DNA of 64,000 nt from Corynebacterium lizhenjunii (GTDB taxonomy: Bacteria; Actinomycetota; Actinomycetes; Mycobacteriales; Mycobacteriaceae), in NCBI RefSeq assembly GCF_011038655.2, contig NZ_CP064954.1:2480001-2544000 (forward strand), read 5' to 3'. This document shows positions 46,014 through 54,812 of the stretch, piece by piece (the stretch's first letter is position 1; every line of letters starts with the position of its first letter). The notes under the pieces were generated by a model. It saw only the letters and a list, made by a program, of their open reading frames with translations. It was not told the DNA's origin and did no database searches. The position numbers and the translations under genes are program-made.

Positions 46014-47768
46014 ATGAACGCAACGATAGGTTTCGGCTGGGCACAACGGCGTGCCGAGTTGAGTGCATCCGTCGAGGAGATCCTAGCGAGTGCCAACAAC
46101 GGGACGCTTACCAGGAACGAAGAGACTCGCTCTGTGGACTTCAAAGAAGAGGCAGGGCGCCGAATTGGCAAACAGCGTGAGTTCATCCCCGGAGGGCCTA
46201 CAAACCCTGAGGCAGCAACCAAACTAGCCGATGAAGTTGCCTGCATGGCCAACACACCTGGCGGCGGTGCATTAATCGTAGGGGTCGAGGACCGCTCAGG
46301 GCGCCTACTGGGCACCCAGTTGGATTCCGAATGGCTGCGAGAACAAATCAACAACAAAGTTGGTGTTGCTCCAGACATCCATGAGCGAGAAATCGATGGT
46401 CTTCGCGTACTGGTCATCTATGTTGCTCAAGCAATTGAACCCGTGCCGAACACGGGCAACCAATTCCGATGGCGGGTAAATGACAAGTGCGTCCCAGTGG
46501 ACCGTTCAGAATGGTGGCAACACCGCGAGGCTTCTCGCGAAGTAGACATCATGGCACAGCCTTCCGGGCTTCGGCCAGCATCGATTCGTCAGGCCGCAAT
46601 GGACATCGTCCGGCAATGGTACGGACCAGAAGCGCAATCACTAACCGACGAGGAACTACTGCGTACCACCGGTGCCCTGCGCAGCGATGGACAGTTAACC
46701 ACTGCCGCTGCCCTTCTACTGTGTTCAATGGGGCGAGTTGCAGTCGACTTTTGCGCTCTTGACGTAGCCGGCGGAAACGTCATCGATGTATTCGAACCAC
46801 CTGCTGAGACATCACTAGCTGAGCAAATGCACAGTGTCTTTTCGGCACTCCAACACGTTAACACCCTAGTGACAATTGAAAAGGGCCCCGCTCACCACCC
46901 AGTGCGGCGAATACCCGAAGATGCCGTGCGCGAGGCCGTTATTAATGGCCTCGCGCACAGAGATTGGGAGCGCCACGAGGCGACCTCGGTCCGGTGGATT
47001 AGGTTCGATTCGCAGCTCGAGGTGACCAGCCCCGGCGGATTCGTGGGTGGCGTTGATGCAGATAACGTACTGAGTACGCGCGCGCCCAGGTACCCCGCCC
47101 TAGCCGATCTACTGCGAGCCATCAAGCTCGTAGATAAACAGGGCCTGGGGATCGACCGTATGTACCGATCCATGATCTTTATGGGACACCGACCCCCAAA
47201 TATCGAGCTCTTACCTGGGCAAAGCATCCACGTCACTCTGCGAGGCGGACAGCCCCACACCCCTGTACTTGAGCTTAAAGACGCAATCCGGCCAATAGAA
47301 TTACAGCGGGACAACCGCTTGGCCATCATCCTCTATGAATTACTCCACCGGCCATTTATTTCCTTGGAGTCCCTGGCACGGGCCCTGCAATCGACCAAGG
47401 AGTCCGCGCGAAATGCTATCGACGTGGCCAATCAGACTGCAATTGGCGGTCAGCCAGTTCTTCGACCATTCCGCGACGTCTGGCTGCTTGGCGATGCCGC
47501 GTTCCAGATTGTCCAGGGGAACATGCAGCCCCAAGACCCCCGACCTTTGCTCGAATATGCAACCACGAATGAAGACCAAGCGCGCGCAACTATTGACGCC
47601 TGGCTAGAGATCTATCCGGCAATCACAACCGGGGAGCTGATGACCCTGGCCCGTATCTCTAGAGGAACCGCAAAGAAACTACTCGACTTCCACGTAGACC
47701 TGGGACACCTTAAGGCTGTGGGTCAGGGTCGCGGCGCGCGTTACGTGCGTGACGCCGCAATGCAATAA
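46014..47768 (+). CDS. AlbA_2/Schlafen-domain protein with HATPase_c_4 and C-terminal winged helix
   Basis: A 584-residue protein of the COG2865 type. The AlbA_2 domain is at about residues 36-165 (ETRSVDFKEEAG, then GGGALIVGVED). A middle helical part precedes the ATPase-like block at about 300-390 (PEDAVREAVINGLAHRDW, SPGGFVGGV, RYPALADLL, GIDRMYRSM). A C-terminal winged helix ends ARISRGTAKKLL...GQGRGARYVRD. GAAAGGA precedes ATG. Relatives act as DNA-binding regulators or defence proteins. It is flanked by matching palindromic repeat arrays. No interspersed motif copies are present, consistent with acquisition by transfer. Confidence 0.82.
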   Translation: MNATIGFGWAQRRAELSASVEEILASANNGTLTRNEETRSVDFKEEAGRRIGKQREFIPGGPTNPEAATKLADEVACMANTPGGGALIVGVEDRSGRLLGTQLDSEWLREQINNKVGVAPDIHEREIDGLRVLVIYVAQAIEPVPNTGNQFRWRVNDKCVPVDRSEWWQHREASREVDIMAQPSGLRPASIRQAAMDIVRQWYGPEAQSLTDEELLRTTGALRSDGQLTTAAALLLCSMGRVAVDFCALDVAGGNVIDVFEPPAETSLAEQMHSVFSALQHVNTLVTIEKGPAHHPVRRIPEDAVREAVINGLAHRDWERHEATSVRWIRFDSQLEVTSPGGFVGGVDADNVLSTRAPRYPALADLLRAIKLVDKQGLGIDRMYRSMIFMGHRPPNIELLPGQSIHVTLRGGQPHTPVLELKDAIRPIELQRDNRLAIILYELLHRPFISLESLARALQSTKESARNAIDVANQTAIGGQPVLRPFRDVWLLGDAAFQIVQGNMQPQDPRPLLEYATTNEDQARATIDAWLEIYPAITTGELMTLARISRGTAKKLLDFHVDLGHLKAVGQGRGARYVRDAAMQ

Positions 47769-47814
47769 GGATACTGACACAACACAGCACTGCCTCAGGT
47801 ACATTCGGCGCCGG

Positions 47815-47952
47815 TGTCAGATTAGCGGGGCCGTAATCTAACAAGGATCCGGAAGATCGCCGGAGGAATGTTAGATTAGAGGGGGTGCTAATCTAACAAT
47901 GATCCGCCGAATCGCCACAACAGTGTTAGATTAGCGGGGTCGTAATCTAACA
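47815..47952. repeat. Palindromic repeat array, downstream side of the AlbA_2 gene
   Basis: Three units: B1 47815-47843 (TGTCAGATTAG / GTAATCTAACA), B2 47869-47898 (TGTTAGATTAG / CTAATCTAACA), B3 47924-47952 (TGTTAGATTAG / GTAATCTAACA). Loops are CGGGGCC, AGGGGGTG and CGGGGTC; starts are 54 and 55 bp apart. The 25-bp intervals also resemble each other (GATCCG then ATCGCC), unlike CRISPR spacers. Confidence 0.88.
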
Positions 47953-48001
47953 AAATTGCGCGAAATCGCCGCGGAGGCAAGCCCCGCCGACAAAACCCCG
48001 G

Positions 48002-48193
48002 CTAGGACTGGTCCGACTCGCCCTTGCGGGACAGATGCAAGTAGATATGCACGCAGCAGAGCACTGCAATGAAGGCGGAGGTCCACACGTGGACCATGCC
48101 GATGTCGTTGACCAAGACCAGGATGATGTTGATGATGGACAAGATGAGTGCAAGGCTGGAGAGAGCCACGCCGAGCTTGCTTAACTTGTTCAT
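48002..48193 (-). CDS. Small two-helix membrane protein
   Basis: A 63-residue protein from ATG 48193, chosen for the GAAAGGGG site about 7 bases upstream. Two membrane segments (about residues 8-28 and 32-54) are followed by a basic HLSRKGESDQS tail. The HVWTSAFIAVLCCVHIYLHL segment resembles helices of DUF4405-like or cytochrome-b-like proteins, but it is too short to assign. It lies downstream of hsdR with a 71-bp gap, perhaps co-transcribed. Confidence 0.62.
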   Translation of the reverse strand: MNKLSKLGVALSSLALILSIINIILVLVNDIGMVHVWTSAFIAVLCCVHIYLHLSRKGESDQS

Positions 48194-48264
48194 GTACCAA
48201 CCCCTTTCGGTTGTAGCTATCTGGCGGGGCCGGGCGCGCACGGCAACCCGGGCCCGGCACATAA

Positions 48265-51200
48265 CTAGGCAGTGTTGTCTATATCCTCAAGGCGTTTGCG
48301 GATGTCAGTTACTACGTCCAGGCTGCCCTTGAAGATATCGATGACGTTACCCTCTACGTCGTACGGGCGCTCAAAAATCTCGTTGAATTTCAGGCCACCA
48401 TTTTGCGCTAGGCCATCTACCAGCAGATTAAGGAAGCGAATCTGCACCGCATTGAAGTTGTTATTCTCCAATAGGTCCTGGAATTTCTCCTTCATAGCGT
48501 CTTTATCCAGGCCCACCAACCGGCGGATGAACGCGGGGATGGTGACATCGCCCATGCTGGCGCGTAGCTTGTCCACCCCCTCCGCATAGCCCGGCTCCCC
48601 ATTGCCAGCCTCAGCCACCATGGCCTCCAGCGCCGCGATGTCGTCGTTTGTCAGCTCACGCGCTCGGCGCAGCTTTTGCAGGGCAATGTCATCCTCGTGC
48701 TTCGCCAACAGCTCACGCAGCCGCCGTTCCACCAGAGAAGGGTAGGAGCCACTGCCCGCGCCGGCCAGCGAGGGAGCTTCATCCACAACCACCTCGCCGG
48801 CTTCGTCAGCAATATCCAAAATCACCACGTTGCGGCTGCCCTTGGGAATAAACTGGACCAAATCCCGCATGCCCTTGCGCACCGCCTCCAGCTCATCTAC
48901 GGTGACTTCTTCCCACCACTCAGGCTTCAGCACTCGCTCCAGGAAGCTGCGGCGTTCGGCCACCACCGGCAGGTTATCGCTGACCGCCAGCAGGTCATCG
49001 GCAATCTTGACCACTCGCTCGCGCAGCAGCGGCACATCCGCAGAGACATCCGGCCAGGCACACACCCCTAACTGCAATTGCACAATCAGCAGGTCAAAGC
49101 GCTTAGCGGACTCTGATTCCTTCATGGTGCCCAGCGGCAGGTGCGCCACATGCCCCTCAAGTTTTGCTACATCCTCGGCCGTCAATTGCTCCCATGCTTG
49201 CCGATGCCCATACCGCAGCAAGGTTTCCTTATCTTCCGGGCGCACCATGATGTGACCTGGGGGAACTGCGGCGGTGGCGGAATGGAGGGCATCGGCAAGC
49301 TGTGTACGCAACGCCGAGCCTTCCTGCCCAGCCGCAAGCTGCGCCAATAGCTCCACGCGGGCGACAAAGAGTTTCTCCGACAGCGAGCGCGGCCGACGGA
49401 CCAGGGTTTCCTCCTCCTGCGGGGTGCCAAAGCGCTGCACGTTACCGCAGAAGTCAAAAATCAGGAAGTGTTCCTTATCCATGCCCGGCCCAAACAAATC
49501 CGGGCGCAAGCGCGTGCCACGGCCCACCATCTGCCAGTACTTGGTCCGGGAGTAAACCGGCTTGAAAAAGACCAGGTTAACCACCTCTGGGACGTCCACG
49601 CCGGTGTCCAGCATGTCCACTGAGATGGCGATATTTACCGGGCCGTCGGGCCGCGCGAACTCATCCAACGCTGACTGTGCGTACTTGGTGCGGTTTGTAA
49701 TCACGGACGCGCCTTCCAGGGAATACTCCGGGAATCCGGCGTCGAAGACCTCCTTGATCAACTCCGCATGGCGCTGGCTGCGGGCAAAAATAATGGTCTT
49801 GCCCAGCTGGTCGCCGCCAACGCGAATGCCGCGCTCCACCACCGTTTTCAACACGTGCCGGATGGTGTCCCGGTTGTAGAGCACGCGATTGATGTCCGCA
49901 GAGCTGACATCCCCCGGCGGGTCCAGGCGCTGGCCGTCTTCGTCGGTGCCCCACTCGGCGGCATCCCATTCCAGCTGCTCTTCGGGCGTGAGCTGTGCGT
50001 AGTGCATGCCCTGGTCCAAGAACTTCGTGCCCTGCAGAACCGTCTTATATGGCACCAGGTGGCCTTCGTCCACAGCTTGCGGGAACTCGTAGGCAAACGT
50101 CGGGGTCTTATCATCTAGGCCAAAAAGCGCATAGGTGTCATGTTCAATGTCGGACTTCGGCGTTGCCGTCAGGCCCACCACGTAGGCGTCAAAATAGTCC
50201 AGAATCCGCCCAAAGCGGTTGTAGACCGAACGGTGGGCCTCATCCACAATGATCAGATCAAAGTCAAAAGGTCTAAACGTGGCCGGGGAAGTGCCGTCGT
50301 CCCCAATCAGGTTCATCATGGTGTTGTAGGTGCTCACATACACATCACCCACCTGCGTGGGGCTCTCCAGCACGTTCACCGGCGCCGCTTGCGGGTAGAG
50401 GTTCACAAACGCGCGGTGGGCCTGCTTTACCAGCGCTGTGCGGTCTGCCAGGAAGAGCACTTTGCCCACCCAGCCGGCCTCCCGCAGCAGCTTAGCCGTG
50501 GCCACCGCCACGCGCGTTTTGCCTGTTCCGGTGGCCATAACCAGCAATGCTTGCCTGTGGCGCTTGTCCTGTAGCGACTCCGCTACCGCCTGGATAGCCG
50601 CCCGCTGGTAGTCGCGCCCGTGCCCACCCGCAATGTCCGCGTCTACTTGGGTGGTGGTCAAATCTGCCCGCTGGCTCCTACGGCGAATCATTCGCCGCAG
50701 CTGGCGCGCAGTGGGGAAGCCCTCTACCTCCCGGGCCGGGTACCCTGCACCGGAGCGCGGCAAATGTGCGGCATCATCAATAAGGTCTATGTGGTAGCCG
50801 TTAGTCACAAACATGATTGGCCGCTGCCCAAACTGTTTTTCCATGCAGTCTGCGTACAGCTTTACCTGCTGCGCGCCCGCCGCCATGGACTCCAAGGCCT
50901 TCTTCGCCTCAATCACCGCCAATGGTCGGCGGTCATCATCCCACAGCACATAATCCGCATAGCCCACACCGGACGCACTGGGCATTCCCCGCAGCTCCAG
51001 CTCGCGGCTAATTCCGTCCCCCACAAATCCGGCGTCCGCCAACAGCGGATCAATTAGCTGCCTGCGGGTTTCCTCCTCGCTGATCGCCAGCGGCGCAGTC
51101 GGCTGACCTGCATCGACCGCCTTCTTGGCCTGCTCTTTTGCCAGCTGTTCTTGCAGTTTAGCCAGCTGCGCATTCAGCTCCTCCCGGGCTTGACGCTCTT

Positions 51201-51942
51201 CCTCGGCCCGTGCTTCGGCATCCGCCAGCCGGCCCGCCTGCTCTTGCTCCACACGCCGCCGCTGCTCTTCAAACGCCGCAACCTCCCGCAGGTGTTGCTC
51301 GCGCTCATCCTTCGCCCTCTGCTGGGCATCGTCCAGCATGAGCCGCTGCGCCTTGAGCTGCTCTTGCTGCCGCTTAAGCTCCCGCACATGCTGCGCAATC
51401 TCGGTCTGGCTTTGCCCCGGATTGCCCGTGCCCCCCGCACCGCCTGCTCCCAGCAACTCCTGCCGGAAGGCCTGGTTCGGTCCCGGCGCCAGGTGAGGGT
51501 TCGCGGAGTGCTTTGCCACTGCCCACACCAGCACGTCATACAGGTGCATCACTACCTGGCGGGCAGTCTTGGGCCCCAGAACCTCGCGACCCCCCTCCAG
51601 CTCAGTGGCATGTGCAGCATCATTGCCACGTTTACGGACAATGTGCATCTTATTCAGAATGTTCCGATCAGCCACCGTGGCCTGAAAGTCGCGATCTGCC
51701 ATGAGGCCAGCCAGCGGCTCGCCCTGCGACTGCCCCAATTCCCGGAACGCCCAAATGTGGTGAACCACCCGCTCCAACACCTTGCGCGCCAAGATGCAGG
51801 ACACCACCGGCGCCGCGTCCACACCCCGCTCCGCCTGCACACATTCCCGCAGCGCCACCGGCCAGACATAATGCAAGAAGGAGAAATTGCTACGTGCTCC
51901 TAACGGCGCACCCGATGGGGTAGTAGGGGTAGTCATATGCAA
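48265..51942 (-). CDS. hsdR: Type I restriction endonuclease subunit R (EcoEI-like)
   Basis: A 1225-residue subunit. A DUF4145-like N-terminus (residues about 40-150) and a coiled coil (about 180-275) precede the HSDR_N nuclease (D330 in YADYVLW, E345-A-K in VIEAKKA). The SF2 translocase has MATGTGKT (469-476) and VDEAH (566-570), followed by the C-terminal HsdM-interaction part. It cleaves DNA at a distance after ATP-driven translocation when HsdS sites are unmethylated. Two motif copies (49196-49210 and 49287-49302) lie in it, in different frames (GHRQ and LADA). Transcription runs away from a parS-like site just upstream. Confidence 0.93.
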   Translation of the reverse strand: MHMTTPTTPSGAPLGARSNFSFLHYVWPVALRECVQAERGVDAAPVVSCILARKVLERVVHHIWAFRELGQSQGEPLAGLMADRDFQATVADRNILNKMHIVRKRGNDAAHATELEGGREVLGPKTARQVVMHLYDVLVWAVAKHSANPHLAPGPNQAFRQELLGAGGAGGTGNPGQSQTEIAQHVRELKRQQEQLKAQRLMLDDAQQRAKDEREQHLREVAAFEEQRRRVEQEQAGRLADAEARAEEERQAREELNAQLAKLQEQLAKEQAKKAVDAGQPTAPLAISEEETRRQLIDPLLADAGFVGDGISRELELRGMPSASGVGYADYVLWDDDRRPLAVIEAKKALESMAAGAQQVKLYADCMEKQFGQRPIMFVTNGYHIDLIDDAAHLPRSGAGYPAREVEGFPTARQLRRMIRRRSQRADLTTTQVDADIAGGHGRDYQRAAIQAVAESLQDKRHRQALLVMATGTGKTRVAVATAKLLREAGWVGKVLFLADRTALVKQAHRAFVNLYPQAAPVNVLESPTQVGDVYVSTYNTMMNLIGDDGTSPATFRPFDFDLIIVDEAHRSVYNRFGRILDYFDAYVVGLTATPKSDIEHDTYALFGLDDKTPTFAYEFPQAVDEGHLVPYKTVLQGTKFLDQGMHYAQLTPEEQLEWDAAEWGTDEDGQRLDPPGDVSSADINRVLYNRDTIRHVLKTVVERGIRVGGDQLGKTIIFARSQRHAELIKEVFDAGFPEYSLEGASVITNRTKYAQSALDEFARPDGPVNIAISVDMLDTGVDVPEVVNLVFFKPVYSRTKYWQMVGRGTRLRPDLFGPGMDKEHFLIFDFCGNVQRFGTPQEEETLVRRPRSLSEKLFVARVELLAQLAAGQEGSALRTQLADALHSATAAVPPGHIMVRPEDKETLLRYGHRQAWEQLTAEDVAKLEGHVAHLPLGTMKESESAKRFDLLIVQLQLGVCAWPDVSADVPLLRERVVKIADDLLAVSDNLPVVAERRSFLERVLKPEWWEEVTVDELEAVRKGMRDLVQFIPKGSRNVVILDIADEAGEVVVDEAPSLAGAGSGSYPSLVERRLRELLAKHEDDIALQKLRRARELTNDDIAALEAMVAEAGNGEPGYAEGVDKLRASMGDVTIPAFIRRLVGLDKDAMKEKFQDLLENNNFNAVQIRFLNLLVDGLAQNGGLKFNEIFERPYDVEGNVIDIFKGSLDVVTDIRKRLEDIDNTA

Positions 51943-51960
51943 GAACTTTCAGAATGACGA

Positions 51961-51976
51961 GGTTTCACGTGAAACA
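51961..51976. promoter_or_regulatory. parS: parS-like ParB binding site
   Basis: GGTTTCACGTGAAACA matches the bacterial parS consensus TGTTTCACGTGAAACA at 15 of 16 positions and contains the perfect palindrome GTTTCACGTGAAAC. Located 19 bp upstream of the hsdR start. Origin-proximal parS sites organise ParB-DNA complexes. Confidence 0.85.
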
Positions 51977-52162
51977 TTGCGCAATCCTACCGATTCCGGG
52001 TGTAGACCTAACGCAAGATAGAAATTATTTTAGCCCATTTCAGCAGGGGCGCAAGGCTTAAGGCGGCATAAATTCAACGCCTGGCCCGCCGGGCTGAGCT
52101 TCAGTTTCATTGCCCGCAGACGGCGGCTGAGCAAGCCGCATTTACTACCGCACTTACTGCGA

Positions 52163-52190
52163 CGCCCCACGCTGAAGTGGGGCGTTTGCT
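52163..52190 (+). terminator. Rho-independent terminator
   Basis: CGCCCCAC (52163-52170), a 6-base loop, GTGGGGCG (52177-52184), then TTTGCTTTT on the plus strand. No plus-strand gene precedes it closely, so it may end an unannotated transcript. Confidence 0.7.
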
Positions 52191-52287
52191 TTTGGCGGAA
52201 CACGTGAGGCCTGACCGTTGTCCATCCTCCGACCCGGGGTCTATGTGGCCTAATTGCCTAATGGTCAAAATGCTGTATGATTCACGT

Positions 52288-52352
52288 ACATCAAGCCGCA
52301 AGGCAAATAAGCTCTGGCCCTCAGCTCTTCAGCTGTGGGCTATCTTCTTTTT
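52288..52352 (+). ncRNA. Candidate small RNA of about 65 nt
   Basis: Promoter TTGCCT (52254-52259), 16 bp, TATGAT (52276-52281), with a start near 52288. The transcript would contain a GCCGCAAGGC mini-hairpin and end at a strong hairpin (52317-52326 with 52331-52340, CTTC loop, one T-T mismatch) followed by TATCTTCTTTTT. No open reading frame fits. Function unknown; its place inside the restriction island is suggestive. Confidence 0.45.
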
Positions 52353-52545
52353 CCCAAAGATTTACCCTCATTAGATAACGAGGCTTTAGGCTTTACGTTT
52401 CCTTGTCCGGATGCTATCGTAGTGCCCGTACGCCCCGATGTTGCCTCTATCAATGGATATGCACTCGGGGCTTTGCACTGGCTATGACTTCTTACAGCCC
52501 GACCGAGTCCAGCGCAGTCGGCTTGCGCTCCACACCGTTATCCAC

Positions 52546-53022
52546 CTATTCAATAAGCTCCAACTCCGTAGGCCGGCGAACGTCCAACCCCTTTAGCGCA
52601 CGGCCAACCTTTATTAAGCCCTTATCGTACGTATATAGGACCTGAGCCCCCATTAACTCTGCAGACGCTAGGATTGCCGCATCCGCCCCCTTCAGCAGGT
52701 GCTCACCGCACAATTCTGCGGCCCGAAACGCTGTTCGTTGATTCAGATCTACGAAGATTAAAGGCTGGCTCCGGAAAAATCGAAGCGCCTCCTCGGACCG
52801 CTGTCGCTGTTCCGCTGGACGGCTCGCCCTTCCTCTTACAACGCCTACGGTCTCAACAAGGACCACTAGCGGAACGACAATCAGGTGATCACATCCATGC
52901 CCCCTAATCAGCGTTCCTATGCATCGAGTTACCGCCGGGTCCACGTCTGTCAAGTACCAAACCCAAACGTTGGTATCGAGCACAATAAGCGGCAGCTTCC
53001 CTCCCGTCCCGCTAGGCATCAC
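52546..53022 (-). CDS. PIN-domain protein, probable toxin
   Basis: A 158-residue PIN-fold ribonuclease with the acidic triad D16 (VLDTNVW), E57 (LVETVG) and D114 (KGADAAIL), plus a further D in YTYDKGL. VapC-type toxins cleave RNA. The start overlaps the end of the upstream unrecognised gene by 11 bp, a common toxin-antitoxin arrangement, although the partner is much larger than usual antitoxins. Lies between mrr and hsdR. Confidence 0.8.
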   Translation of the reverse strand: MMPSGTGGKLPLIVLDTNVWVWYLTDVDPAVTRCIGTLIRGHGCDHLIVVPLVVLVETVGVVRGRASRPAEQRQRSEEALRFFRSQPLIFVDLNQRTAFRAAELCGEHLLKGADAAILASAELMGAQVLYTYDKGLIKVGRALKGLDVRRPTELELIE

Positions 53023-53791
53023 GCTCCCTCCTTACTAATTCCACCGGGGTCAAGCCCTCAAGCCAATCAGAGCCCAATATCCCCCTGAAATCCTCTGCCG
53101 GAATCCGCTCAACCGGTGGGGGAACTACATCCCAGATCTTTGCCACCTCAACATCAACAAGGTCGTAGCTGTCACGCCAGTACCTTTTCAGACCCCAGAT
53201 CTCCACCTCACTCTCCAGCTTGGCTTTAACCTGCTCCTCTAATTCGGGAGGAATATAGAGAGTCACCGCTGCGCCGGTCTCCTCATCCTCCAGAAGCGCC
53301 GTCGCATCACCGTCGCGGTTTGAGTACTGGTACAAGCGGCCACTGACTCCACCATAGGAAAGATGCTCAACAACTGCGCACTTTTTGGCTGCCTCTACCA
53401 GCTCTTCATTGAGAGCCACCCTGCGCTCCGCAATACTCAATTCCACAGTCGTATCCCCCTGAGCAGCACCAAGCTCCCCAAGCTCAATCAAGGCTTTAAT
53501 AGCTGCCGGGGTCCACAGCTCAGGTAGTTCGCCCCCTTCCTGCAGTGCGGTCAGGCCCTCGTCCCAAGCCGCCGCAACGTCGGCTGATACTTCCAGCTCA
53601 ATCTGCGCGCCACCGGCAGCCTTCCTCCGAAAAGTCCAATCCACCGGTTCGTTCCCCGCCCCAGACAGCTCGCGTACCACTTCTTCGGCCTTCGCCAGGC
53701 AATCAAACTCCATGTTCCGCGTGCCCCCAAGCAGCTTAAGACTCACCGTCCGCACGCCCCCCGTATTCTTCATTGCGCTTGTCATGTCCAC
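53012..53791 (-). CDS. Unrecognised protein paired with the PIN protein
   Basis: A 259-residue acidic protein with alternating beta/alpha character and no membrane segment. The segment GRLYQYSNRDGDATALLEDEETGAAVTLYI followed by ELEEQVKAKLESEVEIWGLKRYWRD recalls a beta-rich domain seen upstream of PIN genes in other bacteria, from memory only. It overlaps the PIN start, so it may be its regulator or antitoxin. AAGGAGG lies just before ATG 53791. It contains no interspersed motif. Confidence 0.7.
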   Translation of the reverse strand: MDMTSAMKNTGGVRTVSLKLLGGTRNMEFDCLAKAEEVVRELSGAGNEPVDWTFRRKAAGGAQIELEVSADVAAAWDEGLTALQEGGELPELWTPAAIKALIELGELGAAQGDTTVELSIAERRVALNEELVEAAKKCAVVEHLSYGGVSGRLYQYSNRDGDATALLEDEETGAAVTLYIPPELEEQVKAKLESEVEIWGLKRYWRDSYDLVDVEVAKIWDVVPPPVERIPAEDFRGILGSDWLEGLTPVELVRRERDA

Positions 53792-53876
53792 CTCCTTAGG
53801 ACTCAGTTTCGCTGTTTCTACGCAGCATACTCGCGCCCCTGGACATAACGCGCGCGCTCAATCCCAGCTGCAACCC

Positions 53877-54812
53877 CTACTCAAAGTAATCCTCATCCAC
53901 TTCCACAATCGCCACGGTCCGCTTGACTTGCACGCCTACGCCGTAGCGAATCATCAACTGCGCCAGCCGCACGCCATCAATAAGCACCACGCGTGACGCC
54001 ACGGCTTCTGCGTACTGCTTCGCGCCCTCAGAAAACTTCCCGGTGGTCAGGAATACGCCCCGGTCAGCTTGCGCGCCTTGCAAAGCACCCACAAACCCTT
54101 GAATATCTGGCCGCCCGATGCTCCTGTCCAGCCCGTACCGCTTGGCCTGCACATAAATCCGCGACAACCCCAGGGCGTCCTGGTCAATAATTCCGTCAAT
54201 ACCCCCGTCGTTCGACAGCTGCGTCCGCGTCGCCTTGCCCTGCGTGCCGCCGTACCCCATTGCCATCAGCAGGTCCAGCACGGCTTGCTCAAAGAACTCC
54301 GGTTCGTTCTCGTGCAGCCTCGTCAGCAGCTCCTCAGCCACAAAGGCATCGTTGCGCGCCACACCGGTTTCCACCTGTTCAATGGGGTCCAGGTCCGTTT
54401 CTTCTTCCGGTTGGCTGCTTAGCTTGCCGATGCCCCCTCGTCCCTCAGCTTTCCCCAGCGCCTGCCAGGTGGTGCCTCCTTGGTCCGTGCCAACAGCCTC
54501 GATCCGTAGGTCTTTCTCCGTCATGCCGGAGGGGTAGCGGACTATCAGGTCACGTCCCAGCTCCATTATTTGGAAATGCGCCCGTGAAGGCGAGGTAACA
54601 GCACCGGCCTTCTTCAAGTAGGACAGCGCCCACCCAATGCGATTGGCGTAGACCGTTTGGCCGGAGGGAATGACTTCCGCTCGTTCCTCTTCACTAATCC
54701 CTACCCGCGACGCGGTAGCCTCGATAAGTAGGGATCGCTTCCACACAGCCCCATCTGAGGCCAATACTTCCAGGACCGGGATGAGGTATCCGTCCCACTT
54801 CAAAGTCGCCAT
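53877..54812 (-). CDS. mrr: Mrr-family type IV restriction endonuclease
   Basis: A 311-residue protein. An N-terminal winged-helix Mrr_N domain (about residues 1-100) and a linker lead to the C-terminal PD-(D/E)xK domain (about 160-290) with GGID206 and Q222-x-K224 (YVQAKRY), then GRPDIQGFVGAL. Mrr enzymes cut modified DNA. It overlaps the hsdS stop by 1 bp, so the modified-DNA nuclease is encoded in the same operon as the type I methylase. A motif copy (54422-54439) encodes RGGIGKL in the linker. Confidence 0.88.
   Translation of the reverse strand: MATLKWDGYLIPVLEVLASDGAVWKRSLLIEATASRVGISEEERAEVIPSGQTVYANRIGWALSYLKKAGAVTSPSRAHFQIMELGRDLIVRYPSGMTEKDLRIEAVGTDQGGTTWQALGKAEGRGGIGKLSSQPEEETDLDPIEQVETGVARNDAFVAEELLTRLHENEPEFFEQAVLDLLMAMGYGGTQGKATRTQLSNDGGIDGIIDQDALGLSRIYVQAKRYGLDRSIGRPDIQGFVGALQGAQADRGVFLTTGKFSEGAKQYAEAVASRVVLIDGVRLAQLMIRYGVGVQVKRTVAIVEVDEDYFE

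Larger units (their letters stand above)
51943..52545. other. 600-bp non-coding gap between hsdR and the PIN gene
   Basis: No protein gene recognised. It holds a parS-like site (51961-51976), a strong plus-strand terminator hairpin (52163-52190), a possible small-RNA promoter (52254-52281) and a second terminator (52317-52352). Confidence 0.7.

Noticed and set aside
45842..47952. CRISPR array
   Set aside because: The units are palindromes at even spacing, but intervals are similar to one another, arrays are very short and no cas genes are present.
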